Origin: UBA4416 sp020846025
GTDB lineage: Bacteria > Bacteroidota > Bacteroidia > B-17B0 > Aurantibacillaceae
Length of the DNA stretch: 64,000 bases
Direction: 5' to 3'
Assembly (NCBI GenBank): GCA_963169295.1
Contig: CAUJDD010000102.1
Coordinates: 1-64,000, forward strand
The notes beneath the pieces are model-generated. The model was not told the DNA's origin. It did no database searches and saw only the letters and a list, made by a program, of their open reading frames with translations. Positions 18,901 through 27,924 of this stretch are shown here, piece by piece (positions within the stretch are counted from its first letter, which is position 1; each line of letters starts with the position of its first letter). A program made the translations under genes and the position numbers.

Positions 18901-21900
18901 GTTTAACTCGTTATTTACATTTGCAACAATATCGTTAGTTGTTGGTGAGTTTGTATTTTCTTTTGGTTTAAATGAAGGATTCGCTTTCATAAGCAACTCC
19001 ATAGCTTTTTGCTGTTTTGCTAAAGCTTGATTTTCTTTTTCTTCAGCATTACTCAATCCACCTAATCTTGCAGCACCATTAGGATAAGCTTCAGCTTCGG
19101 TTCGTAAGTTTTTAGCTTGTTTAAAATTTAAGGCTGCCTCATCAACTAACATATTTGCTTGAGATATGTCGTTGCTTTCTTTTCCTGCAGTGAGTTTTTG
19201 CAAAGATTCCAAATTGTCAGCATTCAAATCAAAAGAAGTTTGATTCTTATTTTTAACTACTGTAGCAGCTTCCAACTTTTTATCAATGGCTAGTTTTTCA
19301 TTATCAACAGCCTGTTTTATCAAAGCATCTTTTTCAGCACTTGTTTTTGTTGCTGATTCTTTACGTTGCTCAAATGCCTTATTATACAAAGCATCTGCTT
19401 CGGCCAATAAAGCATCTGCATTTTGTTGTTGGCTATTTTTAATATCCTGTTCGGCTTTGTTAAGCACATTATTAAAACTATTTTCAAGTTGTTTGGCTGA
19501 CTCAAATTTTTGTGTGGCTGTTTGTTTTAAAGAAACAGAATTTTGTTCTTTATATTCATTAAAAGTAAATAATTGCGAAGCAGTTGCAGAGTTAGATTGC
19601 AAACCTGTTCTTAAATTGTTTAATTGATTAAGTACTGCCTGGTTATCGTTTGAATTATTTGCTGTGATAGGTTTTAATGCAGTTTGATTATCGGAACTAT
19701 TATTTGTAATTGATGTATTATTTTTTGAGGCATTAGCATCAGAATTTGTTGTAGTAACAGTTACGTTATTATTAGTTACTTCTAAATTATTATTATCATT
19801 TTCAATTTTCTGAGTGCTTTCAGGGTTTTGATTATTATTTTCGATATTGCTATCATTATTATTTTGTTGTTTCGATGTATTGTTAATTACAATTTCTGAT
19901 GTGTTTAATTTCTTTAAACTAGCGTCGTTATTAGCAATTAATTTATTATTATCTGATTTTAATTTTTCTAATTGTTTAATTTCATCCGACAGTTTTTTCT
20001 TTTCAGTTGAGTTTTTAGTTTTTGTAAGTTCATTCTTATCTAATGCTATTAAATCATTAATGTCTTTGTTATAATTCTTCAGTATTTCGTTTTGCTGGGT
20101 TAGCTCTTCTTTACTAGATTGTTCGATCTTATCTGCATTTACTTTATCTGCATATTTATTTACAATTCCATCATACGAAAGGCTAGTTGTATTTTGTGAT
20201 GAAGTATTATTAATTGCAGTTACTGAGTTGGCATTTTGATTATTTTTTTCATTAGTTGTAATGGAATTAGAAACCAATTGATTATTCTTTTCAGAAGCAT
20301 TTAATGCCACAGCATCTGTTGCATTATCCTGCATATTTGAAGCTATTTGGATACTTTGTTTAATTCCATCAATATCACTGCGCAATGCATCAATTCTTTT
20401 ATTTTTGGTGGTTAATTCATTGTTTTTAGCATCTATCTCATTGTTAACTTCACGTATTTGTGCAGCGATATTTTCTTTTAATGTTTTATCCGTTTCATTA
20501 ATTCTATCCTTTTCTAATGTTTCTACTTCCGATTTTAGCGTTGTAATTTCTTGTGAAATATGATTAATTGATTTCTCTGTAGATGAAATCTCTTGTTGTT
20601 TCAAATCAACCTCAGCCTTTAAAGAAGCCAACAACTCGTTTGATTGATTTTGTTGTTTTGAAACCGTATCTAATTCTTTTTGAATTTGCTCAAGTTTAGT
20701 AAGGGCTTCTTTATTATTCTTGTTATTTATTACTTCTTGTAATTGGTTTACATATTGATTAGTTAATTCAGCTTCTTTTTGTTTAGAATTAGCATCTACC
20801 TCAAGACTTTTAGCCAAATTTGTTGCAATATTAGCAATAGCAGTTGCTTGTCTTGCCTCTTCCTTCAATTGATTAGCTTTAGCGAGTTCCTCATTTTTTT
20901 TAGCAATATCCGTTATAGTATTAGCTTGTTGTATGATTTGCTCGGCTTCTTTTTGTTTCTCATTCGCTTCTAACGTTTTTTGAGAAACTAATGAATAAGC
21001 GTCTTGTGCGTCTTGTCTTAATTCAGTTGATTCTTGTTCAGCTTCTTTTGCATCTTCCTTGGCAATATTTAATAACTCTTCGTTAGTTACATTTTTATTT
21101 GCTGGTGTAGTCGATGATTTATTAGAGTTAGTTTCATTTGTACTTCCTTGCACCGTAGGATTATTTGAATTTACGGCACTTAAATCATTTTTATTACTAC
21201 TTTGGATATTTGCTTGATTTTTAGATTGGTTCAACAAGTTTTGATCGTAAGGTTCGTTTTCATTAACTTCTAACTTTGCCTTTTTCTCAATTAAATCCAT
21301 CATTACACTGTAATTTTCATCAGGAATATCTCCATCAAAATAATTAGTAATTTTTAACCGCTGTTTGTCGTACGAAATCATCTGGCGATACGGCTTTAAT
21401 GTATAAGCCACTGGAATCTGTACACCATCTGATTGAGTAGGAATACCTGGTGTTTCCACTTTAAAGATAAATTTACCACCGTTAGGTAATTCCATAAAAT
21501 AATCGCCGTTATCAGCCGCTTGATAAGTCCCCACAATTTCACCATTCGACATATCAGTAACGGTAATTTTTGATTTTAAACTCTGAGATGCTTCTTCTTT
21601 TACTACTGTACCTTTAATAATGGCAAAATTCATTGGACGACGCTCCGTATTTATTTTCAACACATCCAGCTTGCCATAAGGGCTATATCTTCCTGTACTA
21701 AAAAAAGCTGTTTTCTCTAACGAATCAGTTACAAATAAAATATCATCATCAGGAGAATTAATAGGAAACTCTAAATTTTCTGGTTGGCTCCATGATTGAG
21801 TAGCTTCGTTATAAGTAGTTTTAAACACATCATAACCTCCCATACTATTATGCCCCTTTGATGAAAAATAAAGTGTTTTTCCATTAGGATGCAGAAAAGG

Positions 21901-22680
21901 ATAATCTTCATCAAACTCCGTATTTATAGATGTTGGTAATTTAGTGGCTTTACTCCAACTACCATTTGGTAATCTATTCACATAATAAATATCACGTCCA
22001 GAACTACCACCATCACCGTAGCTCGAATAATACAAACGCTCGCCTGTACGTGGTAGATATACTACCGATTTATCTTTCTTTTTTTTATCATAACTCGATT
22101 TATAATCATCTGGTTTCACTAATAATTTTCCACCAATATCTTTAACATCGTAGGCTTTAAAATAATCAATTTCATTCAGTTGTTTTTTACTAATAATTAC
22201 TAAATCTGATAAATTGGACAATAAGCGTTTACCATTTTTACAAGACTGAATTTCTCTATCTACTTCTAATTTCTTTACTAATGCGGAACCAGCGGTTTGC
22301 TTAAATTCTGTATATAATTTAATGGCCTCATCAAAGTGATAATTCACATGATAGGTTTTTGCTAAATAAAATTTCGTTTCCTTTGGCGCTTCATTTGGAT
22401 TTTTTAATGCTACCTGAAAATAGGTGAATGGTTTTTTCTTATCAGGTTCAGAATACAACATACACACACCCAATTTAAAATTATATTCTGGGTCCTTTGG
22501 GTAAAGTGAAACTAATTGCGAATAATGTTTGTATGCCTGAGCGTATTCCTGTTCTTCAAAAAACTGATTAGCCTGTTTTTTGAGTTCATCTTCGTTTTTT
22601 ACTTGAGCATGAAGATAAGTGGAATTAAAAAATACAAATAACACCCATAAGTAAGCAAACATGTGCTTACTACTGACCAT
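15904..22680 (-). CDS. Giant exported TPR-PD40-coiled-coil protein with three SPOR-like domains
   Basis: From the ATG at 22680 the protein has 2258 residues (an upstream TTG at 22719 is less likely). In order: signal peptide (1-25, ending Y-L-H-A-Q); TPR-like helices (about 27-150); PD40 beta-propeller strands (about 205-345), with Y-Y-S-S-Y-G and S-S-K-G-H-N-S-M-G-G-Y-D-V-F; a carboxypeptidase-regulatory-like beta domain (about 347-417); about 1400 residues of Asn/Gln/Lys/Ala-rich coiled coil with Thr/Asn linkers; then three SPOR-like repeats near 1875-1955, 2015-2095 and 2167-2250, each starting F-K-V-Q-(V/I)-G-A or similar. The first part matches T9SS PorE-type proteins, but the OmpA domain is replaced by SPOR units, which bind peptidoglycan in known proteins. 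Role in envelope or division is inference. Confidence 0.8.
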   Translation of the reverse strand: MVSSKHMFAYLWVLFVFFNSTYLHAQVKNEDELKKQANQFFEEQEYAQAYKHYSQLVSLYPKDPEYNFKLGVCMLYSEPDKKKPFTYFQVALKNPNEAPKETKFYLAKTYHVNYHFDEAIKLYTEFKQTAGSALVKKLEVDREIQSCKNGKRLLSNLSDLVIISKKQLNEIDYFKAYDVKDIGGKLLVKPDDYKSSYDKKKKDKSVVYLPRTGERLYYSSYGDGGSSGRDIYYVNRLPNGSWSKATKLPTSINTEFDEDYPFLHPNGKTLYFSSKGHNSMGGYDVFKTTYNEATQSWSQPENLEFPINSPDDDILFVTDSLEKTAFFSTGRYSPYGKLDVLKINTERRPMNFAIIKGTVVKEEASQSLKSKITVTDMSNGEIVGTYQAADNGDYFMELPNGGKFIFKVETPGIPTQSDGVQIPVAYTLKPYRQMISYDKQRLKITNYFDGDIPDENYSVMMDLIEKKAKLEVNENEPYDQNLLNQSKNQANIQSSNKNDLSAVNSNNPTVQGSTNETNSNKSSTTPANKNVTNEELLNIAKEDAKEAEQESTELRQDAQDAYSLVSQKTLEANEKQKEAEQIIQQANTITDIAKKNEELAKANQLKEEARQATAIANIATNLAKSLEVDANSKQKEAELTNQYVNQLQEVINNKNNKEALTKLEQIQKELDTVSKQQNQSNELLASLKAEVDLKQQEISSTEKSINHISQEITTLKSEVETLEKDRINETDKTLKENIAAQIREVNNEIDAKNNELTTKNKRIDALRSDIDGIKQSIQIASNMQDNATDAVALNASEKNNQLVSNSITTNEKNNQNANSVTAINNTSSQNTTSLSYDGIVNKYADKVNADKIEQSSKEELTQQNEILKNYNKDINDLIALDKNELTKTKNSTEKKKLSDEIKQLEKLKSDNNKLIANNDASLKKLNTSEIVINNTSKQQNNNDSNIENNNQNPESTQKIENDNNNLEVTNNNVTVTTTNSDANASKNNTSITNNSSDNQTALKPITANNSNDNQAVLNQLNNLRTGLQSNSATASQLFTFNEYKEQNSVSLKQTATQKFESAKQLENSFNNVLNKAEQDIKNSQQQNADALLAEADALYNKAFEQRKESATKTSAEKDALIKQAVDNEKLAIDKKLEAATVVKNKNQTSFDLNADNLESLQKLTAGKESNDISQANMLVDEAALNFKQAKNLRTEAEAYPNGAARLGGLSNAEEKENQALAKQQKAMELLMKANPSFKPKENTNSPTTNDIVANVNNELNKVAQQQAESFLALSKANQNELNVQTNRLLKNQNLSKPENKNAQDLKTNAEQLNNEAKALITQASNTSDASTNANLLLKANQKEIEAIKLLNQATTSLENNSLANSTTPQNNETNTIANNTQANENANNTNRVTSTNSPSVTTTPTTSLNNNTQAVNNTTNIASATTQSTAATNTISPSNTSSSTLTNTDNASANDLEKLKASLNNSNEAALTAFALYTSNESVDKKNKGNNQINSALAKDKQLEGAIDQLKQMGGTSPLTQNSISNLLSDAEKLNDEAAVLRRNSATKPATERDKDIAQAKELEKNALSKKVEAANKQKQLNKANFEANKQSLNDLEKLAQGKDIAELNSVSMMLTEADLFNKQAQKLREESDAYPSDAAKLGGYSNAEEKEQQAIAKQQSALALYKKHFPSYIPKQATVSTESPEMLAKLDETKGQIQSNNQSHIDGLLQLVEANKLEYNHRQNLLPANLNSNQNNLKTKAQSAYNRSLELVNQANQTTDVASRKSLLVQAVQSGQESINVLNQINVNSDSVVNNNTVGTTDTNRTEANENNTNTAVTNTNTTTSNTNLISSNENNATTSSAPTKVIKVEGLEVKKSDAYSDSKPIPIDEKMPDGLVFKVQVGAFRTRLPNNTFKGLDPVIAQTTPNGYIRYMAGNFEQYASANAVKNDLRNLGYSDAFVVAYYNGKRITLSEATAQAQVKGQVIEMTTNTSAGITADANIPRNTISSTTTNLTTSTPTETQPVEVSGQLEQINGLLYTVQIGVYSKQVTRSQLFNLKPIYTEKLPNGLYRYTAGIYNQTNKLIEDKRKVVDLGVKDAFVSAYYNAKRVPYTEAQKLQSENNNLKLEPENPIIFPGENPVTSTQPVSNSTTSNITTASANPSTQAFNNGVTEGPKPTADNGVKADESGISFKVQIGAYKNQVPNEVAAKFLNIKTWPVKNTVINGLYIYTIGNFINASFAKSLKDEAVSLGITDAFITVFKDGKKLYGAEASQYLTR
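17650..19362 (-). repeat. 135-residue duplicated block inside the giant coiled-coil protein
   Basis: Residues 1107-1241 (18958-19362) and 1543-1677 (17650-18054) align end to end over 135 residues with the same length and an offset of 436. Shared landmarks are S-A-T-K, the L-T/A-x-G-K-(E/D) step, A-(E/D)-x-(F/L)-N-(F/K)-(K/Q)-A-(K/Q), A-Y-P, S-N-A-E-E-K-E and the P-S-(F/Y)-(K/I)-P-K end. Thr/Asn-rich linkers separate the copies. Confidence 0.85.
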
Positions 22681-22833
22681 AAAATATGTATTTCCGTTGT
22701 TACTCAGAGCTAATACCAAATTTACCTAAAATAACTAAAATAGTTAGGTTTTAGATGCTAAATAATGAGAAATTACATAATTTTTAAATAGAATTTTCAG
22801 GAATTGTTCAATGTAATTTGTTAAGAAATCAAA

Positions 22834-24183
22834 TTATCGAGCATTATAGAGCCAACCGCTTGGATCCATCGTTTTTTGTCCTTTCCATATCTGCAAGTTC
22901 ATACTTGATTTTCCATCTTCATCTATAATGGTTCCAATAGACTGTTTAATCTTTACCTGTTGTCCTTGTTTTACAAATACATTTTCTAAATTACTATATA
23001 CGCTTAAATATTCTCCATGCCTAACTATTACAAGCTTACCACCTGTAGGAGAAATCGCAATACTGGTTACTTCGCCATCAAATACAGCACGTGCTTCAGC
23101 CCCTTTTCCAGTACAAATATCAATACCATTATTATTCATCATAAAACCTTTAATTGCTGGATGCTCATATTCTCCATAAGGCTGACAAATAACGCCTTTG
23201 GTTACTGGCCAAGGTAATTTTCCTCGATTGCTAGAAAAATCAGCACCTAATGCTTCAGCAGCTTCAGTAAGTTCAGGGGCCGTTGGTTTAGTCTCAATAG
23301 TTTTAATTTCCGTTTTATTTGGTTTTTTGGTTTTATTCTTTTCTTTGGCCAATTTTTCTGCTTTGGCGGCTTTCTCAGCAGCAATTCTAGCCGATTCTTC
23401 TGCCTTACGTTTAATCTCAGCTTCAATTAATTTTTTGATAGCTAATTGCAAATTTTCAGCATCACGTCTCTTTTTCTCAAGTTCGGCTTTTAATTCTTTT
23501 TCTTGTTGTTGTAATTCATTTAATACTATCTCTTGTTGTTGTTTTTCGGCATCTAAATTCAATCTTTCTTCTTTTTCATTACCAAGTAATACATTTTTCT
23601 CGTGTCTTTGTTCTTCTAGTTGTTTTATTTTTTCATTTAATAAAGTTTGTGTACTTACTATTTCCATAGCTTGTTTCTTACGAAAGGCTGAATATTGTTG
23701 AAAATATTTAAGTCTTAAATAAGCTTGATTAAAATCTCCGGCAGAGAATAGAAACATCAACTTGGTATATGAATCTCGATTACGTTGTGCAAAATAAATC
23801 ATTTTAGCGTATTCGGATTTAAGTTGATTTAAGTTGGCCTGTAAAGCATTTACTTCGGTTACTGTTCTTTTAATTTGAGTATTGATGTGTAATAATTCGT
23901 TATTAATTGTAGTAATCAATTCCTCTCTTACTTTAATTTTAGTATTAATTACAACGATTGAATTAATTTGCGATTTCTTATTTGCCTTAGTTTGGCTCAA
24001 CTGCGAATTAAGTTGCTTTATATCATCATTCAACTTGTTTCGTTTTTTTTGAAGTTCTTTATGAGAAGTTGATTGATTTTGCCCCTTAGTTTGAGCTAAT
24101 GAAAAAGAGAATATACCTAACCAAAAAAAACAAAAACACACAAAAACTTTAATGTGTTTCTTTTTTAGTGGTAATAGGTTCAT
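22834..24183 (-). CDS. EnvC-like LytM-fold protein with degenerate metal site
   Basis: A 449-residue exported protein: signal peptide (about 1-30, ending S-L-A-Q), two long coiled-coil stretches (about 35-275), a Lys/Ala-rich linker, and a C-terminal M23/LytM domain (about 325-449). EnvC proteins are catalytically dead LytM activators of N-acetylmuramoyl amidases during division. Here the metal-binding H-x-x-x-D is N-N-G-I-D (near 351), the usual Y-x-H-L is Y-S-N-L (near 398) and L-H-x-x-x becomes M-N-L-Q-I-W (near 430), so zinc is probably not bound. Its start overlaps the end of the DUF4292 gene by 35 bases, implying translational coupling. Confidence 0.85.
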   Translation of the reverse strand: MNLLPLKKKHIKVFVCFCFFWLGIFSFSLAQTKGQNQSTSHKELQKKRNKLNDDIKQLNSQLSQTKANKKSQINSIVVINTKIKVREELITTINNELLHINTQIKRTVTEVNALQANLNQLKSEYAKMIYFAQRNRDSYTKLMFLFSAGDFNQAYLRLKYFQQYSAFRKKQAMEIVSTQTLLNEKIKQLEEQRHEKNVLLGNEKEERLNLDAEKQQQEIVLNELQQQEKELKAELEKKRRDAENLQLAIKKLIEAEIKRKAEESARIAAEKAAKAEKLAKEKNKTKKPNKTEIKTIETKPTAPELTEAAEALGADFSSNRGKLPWPVTKGVICQPYGEYEHPAIKGFMMNNNGIDICTGKGAEARAVFDGEVTSIAISPTGGKLVIVRHGEYLSVYSNLENVFVKQGQQVKIKQSIGTIIDEDGKSSMNLQIWKGQKTMDPSGWLYNAR

Positions 24184-25033
24184 AGCTTTTTGGTATGTTT
24201 AAATTTGTTTTTTGAGGTTTATTTACCTCTATGCGAACATAATTAATTTTAAGGTTAATTTTCTTCTCTGCCTTTATCTCAATATTAACAAGGTGTGGTG
24301 CAAAAACAGAATCTGGAGCTACAAAATTTGAGTACTCCGCTCTAAAGCTTCTATTGGTTGCAATATCCTGAAACTCGTTATTTACTATCTTGTAATTTAT
24401 AGGATTTAAACGCATTATCTGCAACGAGCGTTTTAAAGAATCTTGCTTATTGCTTATTCGGCGTAGCTTTCGCTTTCTTTCGGTACTTAATATATAATGA
24501 CATAATTCTCTATCAATAATTGGTTTCATTTTAGTGTCATCTTCATCAAAATCGGCACTATTGCCTATTAAAGCAGCTTGTATCAAATCAAAATCTAATT
24601 CTGCATTTAATAACTGATTGATATAATTAAAATCGCCTATAAAATATTTCTTCTTAATATATACCACCATTTTTACACTGTCTTTAGTTATAAGAAGCTT
24701 AGCTACATCTATCATGCCCACTGCCTGAATCGAAATCCAAATAATGCTATCCTTTTTAGCCTTTACTCTTACATCTAAATTATGATCTTCATCATCAATC
24801 CTTACTTCAACATCTGCCTTGGAGCTAATCCAATCATATTTTAACTCATTATCTTTAATGTGTCGTGATAAGGATTTTGCAGTTTTAAAAATTAATCGGC
24901 ATTTACCTAAGGTGTCTTCTGTATTGGATATAACAGGCTGAGTTTGCTGAGTCTTTTGTTTAGATTTACAAGAAAATAAAGTCAATAAAGCCAAAAAGAA
25001 ACTAAAATATATAACCGTACTTAACTTATTCAT
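24149..25033 (-). CDS. DUF4292-type lipoprotein
   Basis: A 294-residue protein with a lipoprotein signal peptide (lipobox L-T-L-F-S-C, Cys22). The mature part is beta-rich (D-W-I-S-S-K-A-D-V-E-V-R, L-D-V-R-V-K-A-K-K-D-S-I-I-W-I-S-I-Q, G-M-I-D-V-A-K-L-L-I-T-K-D-S-V). This is the pattern of the DUF4292 family, a LolB-like half-barrel found in Bacteroidota. It is encoded between a TPR lipoprotein (eight-base overlap) and the EnvC-like protein (35-base overlap), so the three form one operon, probably for cell-envelope assembly. A lipoprotein or lipid carrier role is inference from fold resemblance. Confidence 0.82.
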   Translation of the reverse strand: MNKLSTVIYFSFFLALLTLFSCKSKQKTQQTQPVISNTEDTLGKCRLIFKTAKSLSRHIKDNELKYDWISSKADVEVRIDDEDHNLDVRVKAKKDSIIWISIQAVGMIDVAKLLITKDSVKMVVYIKKKYFIGDFNYINQLLNAELDFDLIQAALIGNSADFDEDDTKMKPIIDRELCHYILSTERKRKLRRISNKQDSLKRSLQIMRLNPINYKIVNNEFQDIATNRSFRAEYSNFVAPDSVFAPHLVNIEIKAEKKINLKINYVRIEVNKPQKTNLNIPKSYEPITTKKETH

Positions 25034-26774
25034 TTAATGTTTTGGTATTAATTTTCTTAATTAATTCATCAGTAGAAATTCCACTCTCTTTAGCTATTTT
25101 CCAATAATTTAATGCTTCATCTACTTTCCCTAACTTAAATAATACATCGCCATAGTGTTCAGCAATACTTCCTTTATTACTTAGTTTAACCGCTCTTGAT
25201 AACCATTGCTCAGCTTCAGCATATTTTGCTTGTTGAAATAATATCCAACCATAGGTGTCAATAAAATTCACATTATTGGGCTTAAGTTCATTACTTCTTC
25301 TCGAGAATTTTTCTGCTTTATCTAAATACTCTTTTCTTAATGACAAATAATACGCGTAATTATTAAGTACCATGGCGTTATCTGGATTTATTTTTAAAGC
25401 ATCATCAAATGCTTTATCAGAATTTGCATAATCTTTATTAGCATTATAACAGTCGCCTAATGTTGTAAAAAAACTAAGTAAAAGGGCGTTATTACCATAC
25501 ACAAACTCCACACCATTATTTAAAGACTCTATGGCTTTAGAATAATTCTTTAAAGCAGAATTTGCTAATCCATTAAAAAAATACGGTAAAGGTTGATTTG
25601 GAAATAACTCCATCGCTTCGGTAGAGTTTTCATCTAATAATTTATGTTCACCTAACTCTGACTCCACAAGCATTAACTGACGCCAGATTTCAAAATTACC
25701 TTTATCAATCTTAATTGCTTTTTGATATTCAATGTGAGCTTCATGTAATTGGTTATCTCTATAATAAAAATCACCTTTTAATCCATGAATCTCCGATGCA
25801 TCGGGTGATGTGTGTAATGCTATATCAAATAATTGAAATGCCTGAGTTTTCATCGTCGAATCATTTTCAGACAACTCATAATAAGATGCTAATATTTTTG
25901 CTTTGGTTTCTGTTTCTAAATCCTGACTAGAAAAAGCTATTTTAATCTCATTAAAAAAATTGATTTGGTCGTTTTTTAATTTATAATAATCTGCAAGTGC
26001 TAAATGAATCATAGGATTATTGGGATCCTTTTGCAAAGCAGTTTGATAAATTGAAAATGCTTTCTCTAACTGTTTAGTATTTTGATAAAACTCAGCCAAA
26101 AAAGTATAATATCTTATCTCTTGTGGATAATTATCAATTAATTTTTTAAGTTCAAGTTCTGCTTCTTCGTTCTTATTAGTTTGTTGTAATAGCTTTATTT
26201 TATTTAATATAACCATTTCACTTTTACCAAACTTGTTTTCCATCTCATCAAATACCTTAAAGGCCTTCTCAATATTACCTAGATAAACATATTGCTCTGC
26301 TAGTCCTTGAAAAAACTCAATTCTATATGGAAAATTTTTAATTAAACGATTATACACATCTACTGCCTGAGCATATTGCCTTTTATTATTCAAACAATCA
26401 ATATATAATATTTGATACCATTCATTTTGGGAATTAATTGTTGCACATTCTTTAGCATACTTTAATGCATCATCTAACATACCAATGTGGCGATATAAAC
26501 TTCCTAACTCATACTTTACTGCTGCTGAATTTGGATCAAGTATTAAACATTCTTTAAATAAACGTTCAGCTACTTCCAAATTACCTTTCATTCGCTCTCT
26601 ACATCCATCAATAAAATAAAAGGTAAATTTTAATTGATCGCTTTCAGAAATGTGCTTGGATTTTGAATTTGATTCGGTATGACCTGAGGCTGTTTGTTTT
26701 TTTAACTTACACGATACTAACACAACTAATAAAATTAGTTGTACTACCAAAACGATATATCTTTTTCCTCTCAA
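25026..26774 (-). CDS. TPR-repeat lipoprotein
   Basis: A 582-residue lipoprotein. The N-terminus M-R-G-K-R then a hydrophobic stretch ends in V-L-V-S-C (Cys22). At least ten to twelve tetratricopeptide repeats fill the rest (for example A-V-K-Y-E-L-G-S-L-Y-R-H and V-L-N-N-Y-A-Y-Y-L-S-L-R). The only plausible start is a TTG at 26774, because the next ATG would remove the signal peptide. TPR lipoproteins are scaffolds for envelope complexes. The overlap with the DUF4292 gene ties it to that protein and the EnvC-like one. The partner is not known. Confidence 0.85.
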   Translation of the reverse strand: MRGKRYIVLVVQLILLVVLVSCKLKKQTASGHTESNSKSKHISESDQLKFTFYFIDGCRERMKGNLEVAERLFKECLILDPNSAAVKYELGSLYRHIGMLDDALKYAKECATINSQNEWYQILYIDCLNNKRQYAQAVDVYNRLIKNFPYRIEFFQGLAEQYVYLGNIEKAFKVFDEMENKFGKSEMVILNKIKLLQQTNKNEEAELELKKLIDNYPQEIRYYTFLAEFYQNTKQLEKAFSIYQTALQKDPNNPMIHLALADYYKLKNDQINFFNEIKIAFSSQDLETETKAKILASYYELSENDSTMKTQAFQLFDIALHTSPDASEIHGLKGDFYYRDNQLHEAHIEYQKAIKIDKGNFEIWRQLMLVESELGEHKLLDENSTEAMELFPNQPLPYFFNGLANSALKNYSKAIESLNNGVEFVYGNNALLLSFFTTLGDCYNANKDYANSDKAFDDALKINPDNAMVLNNYAYYLSLRKEYLDKAEKFSRRSNELKPNNVNFIDTYGWILFQQAKYAEAEQWLSRAVKLSNKGSIAEHYGDVLFKLGKVDEALNYWKIAKESGISTDELIKKINTKTLNE

Positions 26775-26793
26775 TTATTATTCTTGGAAACTA

Positions 26794-27804
26794 TTAATTT
26801 AATACAGTTGTATAATCACTCATGCTTACATCTAAAGCTTTTCCTTTTATTTCAGCGCCTTCGCCAATCATACTGTTGGTTAATACCACCGAACTTAATT
26901 TGGTATTAGGTTGCACAATGGTGTTTTTAATAACTGTATCTGTAATTTTACAACCACTTCCAATAGAGGTATGAGGTCCAACAATAGCATTTTTTATTTC
27001 AACATTATCGCCAATAAAGCAAGGTTCAATAATAACGCTATTTTCTGTTACAATATTTTTTCCTTTTAAGGAAGCTTTTCCTTTCTCAAATTCAAGCACG
27101 CGCTGGTTGGTATAAACTGTGGCATCTTTATTACCACAATCCAACCACTCCGTTACCTTTCCGGGCGTGAAAGCTATTCCTTTTTGTTTCATATTTTCTA
27201 AGGCATTAGTAAGTTGATACTCGCCTTTTTCTTTTATATCGTTATCTAATAAATATTGTAATTCTTTTTTGAGATTATCACCATCTTTAAAATAATAAAT
27301 ACCAATAATTGCTAAATTACTTACAAAGGTTTCGGGTTTTTCTACAAAATCAGTTATAACTCCTGCCTCATTTACCTTTACAACTCCAAACTGGCGTGGA
27401 TCCTCAATGCCTTGTACCCAAATCACACCTTCTTGGTTTGTGTCCATTACAAAATCCGCTTTAAATAAAGTATCAGCAAATGCCACTACTGTTTTTCCAG
27501 TGATGCTATCTTTAGCACACATAATTGCATGCGCAGTTCCTAATGCTTTATCTTGATAACAGATAGTACCCTTTGCCCCTTGCGACTGGGCAATTTTTAC
27601 TAAATTATCTTCTACTTCCTTTCCAAAATCAGGGCCAATAATAAATGCAATTTCATCTACCTTTTCGCCACATACTTTAGTAATGTCTTCTACTAAGCGT
27701 TGCACAATAGGTTTTCCGGCTACATTAATTAATGGTTTTGGAACTGTAAGTGTATGCGGGCGCATTCTTTTTCCTTTTCCCGCCATTGGTATAATAATTT
27801 TCAT
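26794..27804 (-). CDS. Sugar-phosphate nucleotidyltransferase with left-handed beta-helix tail
   Basis: A 336-residue enzyme of the NTP_transferase family, which joins a sugar-1-phosphate to an NTP. The nucleotide-binding signature M-A-G-K-G-K-R-M-R-P-H-T is at 7-18 with K-P-L-I-N-V-A-G-K-P at 23-32, the metal Asp in A-F-A-D-T-L near 110, and E-W-L-D-C-G-N near 216-222. From about residue 250 hexapeptide-like repeats (I-G-D-N-V-E-I, I-G-S-G-C-K-I, I-G-E-G-A-E-I) form a beta-helix. Sequence resembles glucose-1-phosphate thymidylyl- or uridylyltransferases, but donor specificity cannot be read. It lies 19 bases upstream of the TPR lipoprotein gene and may lead that operon. Confidence 0.85.
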   Translation of the reverse strand: MKIIIPMAGKGKRMRPHTLTVPKPLINVAGKPIVQRLVEDITKVCGEKVDEIAFIIGPDFGKEVEDNLVKIAQSQGAKGTICYQDKALGTAHAIMCAKDSITGKTVVAFADTLFKADFVMDTNQEGVIWVQGIEDPRQFGVVKVNEAGVITDFVEKPETFVSNLAIIGIYYFKDGDNLKKELQYLLDNDIKEKGEYQLTNALENMKQKGIAFTPGKVTEWLDCGNKDATVYTNQRVLEFEKGKASLKGKNIVTENSVIIEPCFIGDNVEIKNAIVGPHTSIGSGCKITDTVIKNTIVQPNTKLSSVVLTNSMIGEGAEIKGKALDVSMSDYTTVLN

Positions 27805-27924
27805 AGAGCTATCATTAAAGTTTTAAAATCACAAAAAATATAGGGTTAAAATACAGACTTTTTGCTAAATACAAGGCTAAGCCGAGTGTTAAATTAACAC
27901 AAAGTAATTAACAGTAAAAAGATG

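Noticed and set aside
22681..22719. Upstream TTG start for the giant protein
   Set aside because: The ATG at 22680 gives a better signal peptide; the extra 13 residues are polar and placed before it.
23198..23701. Long plus-strand open frame opposite the EnvC-like coil
   Set aside because: It is the antisense of a Lys/Ala/Glu-rich coiled coil, low complexity, with no start context or motif. The same applies to 31249-31710 opposite the DUF4175 coil and 19286-19627 opposite the giant protein.
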